Shown here: positions 60,503 to 64,000 of the stretch, piece after piece
Layout of the letters: each line of letters opens with the position of its first letter
Numbering within the stretch: the first letter of the stretch is position 1
The notes under the pieces: generated by a model
What the model was told of the DNA's origin: nothing
Databases searched by the model: none
The model's input: the letters and a program-made list of their open reading frames with translations, nothing else
Program-made: the position numbers and the translations under genes
DNA from: Streptomyces lydicus
GTDB taxonomy: Bacteria > Actinomycetota > Actinomycetes > Streptomycetales > Streptomycetaceae
Direction: 5' to 3'
Assembly: GCF_000717345.1 (NCBI RefSeq)
Contig: NZ_JNZA01000008.1
Location: 186,001 to 250,000, forward strand
DNA: 64,000 nt

Positions 60503-60596
60503 TGTGCCGCGGGCACCCGCACCCGTACGCCCGGGACGAGGGCGGGGCAGGGGCGGGTAAGCACGTGCGGGGCGGGTGCCGCGGCTACGAAAAGGG

Positions 60597-62354
60597 CTAC
60601 GGCAGCCCGTGGACGTGCGGGCCGACCGCGTTCGACCAGGCATTGCCGTTCGCCGCGTCCCAGTTGGTGGACCAGGTCATGGCGCCCCGCAGGCCGGGGT
60701 ACGTCTTCGCGGGCTTGAAGGAGCCGCAACCAGTGCCCTTGGTGAGGCAGTCCAGGGCCGCGTTGACGACGCCCGGCGCGACATAGCCGCTGCCCGCGCC
60801 ACGCGTGGAGGCGGGCAGCCCGAGGCCCACCTGCGAGGGGTCGAGGCCGCCCTCCAGTTGGATGCAGGCCAGCGCGGTGAGGAAGTCGACCGACCCCTGG
60901 GAGTACACCTTGCCGTCGCACCCCAGCATGGAACCGCTGTTGTAGTACTGCATGTTGACGACGGTGAGGATGTCCTTGACGTTCAGCGCGGTCCGGAAGT
61001 AGCCGCCCGACGTCGACTGCATGTCGATGGTCTGCGGCGCCATCGTGAGGACGAGTTTCCCGCCCGCCTTCTGGGAGAGGGAGCGCAGCGCCTGCGTCAT
61101 ATAGGTGGGGTTGAGCCCGTTTTCCAGGTCGATGTCGACGCCGTTGAAGCCGTACTGCTGCATGAGGGCGTAGACGCTGTCGGCGAAGTTGGCGGCCGAG
61201 GCGGAGTCGTTGACGGAAACGGTGCCCTTCTCGCCGCCGACGGAGAGGACGACCGACTTGCCGGCCGCCTGCTTGGCCTTGATGTCGGCCTTGAACTGGT
61301 CGACGGTGTAGCCGCCGAGACCGGCCGAGTCGAGGTTGAAGGTGACGGCACCGGGCGTGGTCGTGGCGTCGGCGAAGGCGACCGCGATGATGTCGTACTG
61401 GCCCGGCACGTCACTGATCTTCTGGACGGTGGCGCCGTTGTTGAAGTTCTGCCAGTAGCCGGTGACCGCGTGCTTGGGGACGACGGGGTCGGTGCCGCCG
61501 CCGGACGGCGCGGTGGTCGCGGACACCTCCGCCGACCGTGCGGATTCCCCGGCCGCGTTGCCGGCGGTCACCTGGAAGCGGTAGGCGGTGGCGGGGGACA
61601 GCCCCGTGACGGTGGCCGAGGTGCCGCTCACCGTGCGGTCCTTGGCTCCGTCGCGGTAGACGGTGTAACCGGTGGCGCCGGCGACCGGGTTCCAGGACAG
61701 CGCGACCGACGACGACGTCACGGCGCCGGCGGCCAGACCACCGGGGGACGCCGGCACTCCGGGACCGGGGTCGGTGCCGCCCCCACCATCGGGCCCGAAG
61801 ACGGTGAAGTCGTCGGCCAGATAGGCGGGTTGCCCGTACCACCCATGGGTGTAAACGGTGACGGAGGTGGTGGCGGGGCCGGTGGTGAACGTGGTCGCGA
61901 GCTGCTGCCAGTCGGTGGCGGACGGAGTCCATGTCGAGACGTCCGTGGTCCCGGTACCCGACGCGCCCAGATAGACGTACGAGCCCTGCACGTACGCGCT
62001 GAGCCGGTACGTCGCACCGGGCTTGACGGCGACGACCTGCGAGCAGGTGGCGTTGTCCGACGCGCTGGGCGTGGCCTTCAGCGCGGCGACGCCCCCGTGC
62101 ACGGGCGAGCCCACGGTGCTGCCACTGCCCGCCGAACAGGTCCAGTTGCTCAGCCCGGCCTCATACCCGGCGTTCTTGGCCACATTGACGTCGGCCGCTG
62201 CCGCGCCTGTGGCTGCAGAGGCCGGAGGGACCGGAGAGGCCGAAGCCGGAGTGAGGGTGGCGGTCGTGGTGACCGCGGCGGTGGCGAGTACGGCCAGCAG
62301 CCCGCCGAACAGGCGTCTGTGGCGCGACGGTCGGGTGAGCGCGGTACGAGGCAT
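60597..62354 (-). CDS. Secreted GH18 chitinase with CBM and FN3 domains
   Basis: 585 residues from the ATG encoding MPRTALTRPSRHRRLF, with GGAGACAGGT just upstream. A signal peptide (about 1-42, ending PASASP) precedes a carbohydrate-binding module (about 58-198, NVAKNAGYEAGLSNWTC..ADDFTVFG). Next come a Gly/Pro linker, one fibronectin III domain (about 208-292) and the GH18 barrel (about 300-585). The catalytic DxDxE is D407-I-D409-L-E411 in GVDIDLENG. It hydrolyses chitin outside the cell. A DasR-like site TGGTTCAGACCA lies 136 bases upstream, so induction by chitin-derived sugars is expected. Confidence 0.95.
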   Translation of the reverse strand: MPRTALTRPSRHRRLFGGLLAVLATAAVTTTATLTPASASPVPPASAATGAAAADVNVAKNAGYEAGLSNWTCSAGSGSTVGSPVHGGVAALKATPSASDNATCSQVVAVKPGATYRLSAYVQGSYVYLGASGTGTTDVSTWTPSATDWQQLATTFTTGPATTSVTVYTHGWYGQPAYLADDFTVFGPDGGGGTDPGPGVPASPGGLAAGAVTSSSVALSWNPVAGATGYTVYRDGAKDRTVSGTSATVTGLSPATAYRFQVTAGNAAGESARSAEVSATTAPSGGGTDPVVPKHAVTGYWQNFNNGATVQKISDVPGQYDIIAVAFADATTTPGAVTFNLDSAGLGGYTVDQFKADIKAKQAAGKSVVLSVGGEKGTVSVNDSASAANFADSVYALMQQYGFNGVDIDLENGLNPTYMTQALRSLSQKAGGKLVLTMAPQTIDMQSTSGGYFRTALNVKDILTVVNMQYYNSGSMLGCDGKVYSQGSVDFLTALACIQLEGGLDPSQVGLGLPASTRGAGSGYVAPGVVNAALDCLTKGTGCGSFKPAKTYPGLRGAMTWSTNWDAANGNAWSNAVGPHVHGLP

Positions 62355-62677
62355 ACCTGTCTCCAGTGCCGAAGAGGGGGAGCCCGAAACCCGGGCAGAA
62401 CTGCACGAGACGGTGGCCACCGCAACGAGGGCCGGCCCGAACACCGCTCCGGACACCGATCCGACACCGGTCCGACCCTGGCCACAGAATGGTTCAGACC
62501 AATGGGCCGGTCAAGGGGCGCGACAAGACCGAGTTCGGGTACGGAGCCGACCCGTCCCCGCCGCGCCCCGGCCAGGGTGCGACCGCTCAACTGCCTTGCA
62601 TGCCAGGCCGGTTCCGTTGTCGGTGCGGTATGCCAAAGTAGGCCGACAACTGGCATGGAAGAGACCGAGGTCGGTAA
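62355..62677. promoter_or_regulatory. Divergent promoter region, chitinase / Pro-Gly-rich membrane protein
   Basis: 323 bases with no gene between divergent starts. It holds the chitinase ribosome site, the DasR-like element and, near 62678, the GAGGTCGG-type ribosome site of the rightward gene. The rest shows no clear signal. Confidence 0.5.
62488..62503. promoter_or_regulatory. DasR-responsive-like element upstream of the chitinase gene
   Basis: AATGGTTCAGACCAAT: the core TGGTTCAGACCA (62490-62501) differs at two adjacent positions from the chitinase/DasR consensus TGGTCTAGACCA. Its distance from the chitinase start (about 135 bases) is in the usual range. Confidence 0.65.
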
Positions 62678-63547
62678 GTGAATACGCCGCAGCAGGCGAA
62701 CAACGGATTCGGTGGTGTGCCGTCGGGTGTGCCGCAGGACGGGCAGCCGGGGGGTTATCCGCCGCAGGGGCCGGGTGGGCAGGTGCCGCCAGGGCCGTAC
62801 GGTCCGCAGGGTCCCTATGGAGCGCCGCCGCAGGGGCCGTACGGGGTGCCGCAGCAGGTTCCGTACGGGTACGGCGGGCCGGGGATGGTGCCGCAGCCGC
62901 CGCCGGCGCCCAAGAGCAATACGGGGAAGGTCTTGGGGATTGTCGGGGCGGTGGTGGGGGTCCTGGTCCTGGGTGGTGTGGCGTCGGCCGTGGTTCTCGG
63001 GGGCGGCGGCAGCGGGGGCGGGAGCAAGCAGTCCGCCGGGCCGAAGTACAAGATCACGGTGCCGCAGTCGCTGGTCGGCGGGAAGTACTCGCTGGCCAAG
63101 GACATCTCCAGCATGGCGGACGGCCAGGTGCCCCATGACGGAGTGAACGCGCACGGGATGCGTTCGGCGGGCGGTCAGTACACCGGCGGGACCAAGTCAT
63201 TGGTGATGATGGGGATCTACGGCACCATCGATGACCCCGAGGAGGGCGTCAACCGCATGATCCATGGGTTGTCGAGCTCTCCGGACGTCGACGTCGTCGT
63301 GAGCGACAAGAAGTTCACGCCGAGCGGTGGCGGGGACCCGCTCTCGTGCGGGGTGGAGGTGAAGAGCACGGCAGGGCAGAAGATCACGCTGCCGTTCTGT
63401 GTGTGGGGGACCTTCAGCACGACGGTCAGTGTCGCGGAGACGGATGCTGCCGATCTGGGGAAGGACCCGCGGTCGATCGACCTCCAGGCGTTCGCCGATG
63501 ACGCGAGCAGGATCCGGGCCGAGGTGCAGGTGCCGGCGGGTGGCTGA
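62678..63547 (+). CDS. Single-pass membrane protein with Pro/Gly/Gln-rich cytosolic tail
   Basis: 289 residues from a GTG. The first ~80 residues are a low-complexity Pro/Gly/Gln/Tyr region with repeated GPYG and PPQGP units, typical of streptomycete membrane proteins. A membrane segment covers about 89-111 (VLGIVGAVVGVLVLGGVASAVVL). The outer ~175 residues include two Cys (LSCGVEV and FCVWGTFS) that could pair. I recognise no catalytic motif. The domain resembles other uncharacterised actinomycete surface proteins. Confidence 0.8.
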   Translation: MNTPQQANNGFGGVPSGVPQDGQPGGYPPQGPGGQVPPGPYGPQGPYGAPPQGPYGVPQQVPYGYGGPGMVPQPPPAPKSNTGKVLGIVGAVVGVLVLGGVASAVVLGGGGSGGGSKQSAGPKYKITVPQSLVGGKYSLAKDISSMADGQVPHDGVNAHGMRSAGGQYTGGTKSLVMMGIYGTIDDPEEGVNRMIHGLSSSPDVDVVVSDKKFTPSGGGDPLSCGVEVKSTAGQKITLPFCVWGTFSTTVSVAETDAADLGKDPRSIDLQAFADDASRIRAEVQVPAGG

Positions 63548-63768
63548 CCATGGGTGATCCGGGCGCGAGGCTCCTTTTCCGGGTTGTGTGTGGTGAAGGC
63601 CACAAAGGGGGCAAAGGATCTTTTCGGGGTGTCACCCTGCTCTGATGAGGGCCCGGGGCCGCCTGCCTGATCGGTAGGTGGCGAGGGCCTCTGTACCCGT
63701 TCGTCCGCGCTCGGCACCACCCGTACCCGGGAGTTATCGACGCACAACCCGGGAAGCAGTCGAGGACC

Positions 63769-64000
63769 GTGACGGCTCTGGCTCGGTGGTGTCTCAGGCG
63801 CCGCATCGTGGTGATCGTTCTCTGGCTTGCCGCCTTCGCGGGCGTCGCGGTGGCCGCCGGGGTGAGCGGCGCCGCGTACTCGAATGACTACGAGGTGCCG
63901 GGGACCGAGTCCGGGCAGGCCGGCGCGCTGCTGGCGAAGGCTTTCCCCGGGCAGTCCGGGGACAGCGACACGATCGTGTGGCACACGGATCGCGGGACGG
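63769..64000 (+). CDS. MMPL-family transporter, N-terminal part (cut by window end)
   Basis: The frame opens at a GTG preceded by GAGGA and runs to the window edge, 77 codons. The protein starts MTALARWCLRRRIVVIVLWLAAFA, a basic cytosolic start and TM1 (about 13-36), then AAYSNDYEVPGTESGQAGALLAKAFPGQSGDSDTIVW. The NDYEVPGTES..A..LL..FP stretch after TM1 is the MMPL/RND signature seen in actinomycete lipid or drug exporters. Length and substrate cannot be judged. Confidence 0.9.
   Translation, partial: MTALARWCLRRRIVVIVLWLAAFAGVAVAAGVSGAAYSNDYEVPGTESGQAGALLAKAFPGQSGDSDTIVWHTDRGT

Overview
The window looks like core chromosome of a Streptomyces or a very close relative. The sequence is very GC-rich with strong G/C bias at third codon positions, GTG starts are frequent, and several genes appear leaderless. 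The ligA - rmdB - gatC - gatA - small ORF - gatB order is the one I recall from Streptomyces coelicolor. I see no prophage, insertion sequence, tRNA, rRNA or CRISPR array. About 60 protein genes are supported, the first and last of them cut by the window edges.

Layout. 1-3.4 kb: the tail of one L,D-transpeptidase, a complete lipoprotein L,D-transpeptidase, a crotonase and an anti-sigma-type ATPase. 3.4-5.5 kb: a small secreted protein, a membrane-anchored DsbA-like thioredoxin and a CcdA-like reductant transporter. 5.6-10.7 kb (mostly minus strand): dNTP triphosphohydrolase, a CxxC protein, nadE, a GH25 hydrolase and a GT4 glycosyltransferase. 11-15.1 kb: an OmpR-type two-component pair and a membrane Ser/Thr kinase. 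15.1-18.8 kb: a BlaI-type repressor with an M56 protease, divergent from DedA - PAP2 - PAP2. 19-28.7 kb: serine and glycine metabolism (sdaA, permease, glyA, gcvH, and gcvT under a tandem glycine riboswitch), then a P-loop kinase and two SseB-family genes. 29-35.3 kb: a five-gene oligopeptide ABC importer. 35.4-43.6 kb: M1 peptidase, a TRIC/UPF0126 membrane protein, thioesterase, alpha/beta hydrolase, cysteine desulfurase with mnmA (tRNA thiolation), an amidase and a VC0807-family protein. 43.9-50 kb: gdhA, LOG protein, SDR, MarR with MFS efflux, and a MetE-C-like protein. 50-58.4 kb: ligA, rmdB and the gatCAB amidotransferase. 58.6-64 kb: an F420-type oxidoreductase, a COG4705-like membrane protein, a GH18 chitinase behind a DasR-like site, a Pro/Gly-rich membrane protein and the start of an MMPL transporter.

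The most interesting signal is a shared operator, GTCTAC-N6-GTAGAC. Two adjacent copies lie between the BlaI-type repressor and DedA - PAP2 - PAP2. A third, perfect copy lies about 44 kb away in front of the COG4705-like membrane protein, inside a 19-bp perfect inverted repeat. DedA proteins can flip undecaprenyl phosphate and PAP2 proteins can dephosphorylate undecaprenyl pyrophosphate, so this may be a cell-wall lipid-carrier recycling regulon controlled by a BlaI/M56 pair that lacks the beta-lactam sensor domain. Other structure not explained by the genes: four tandem CTTGCACCGA repeats before the peptide transporter; 11-bp-phased repeats before the response regulator; a 9-bp repeat that writes an E-V-Q/G-I-Q linker into the Ser/Thr kinase; 17-bp repeats across the gdhA stop codon; and an acidic reading frame behind rmdB with no start codon of its own.
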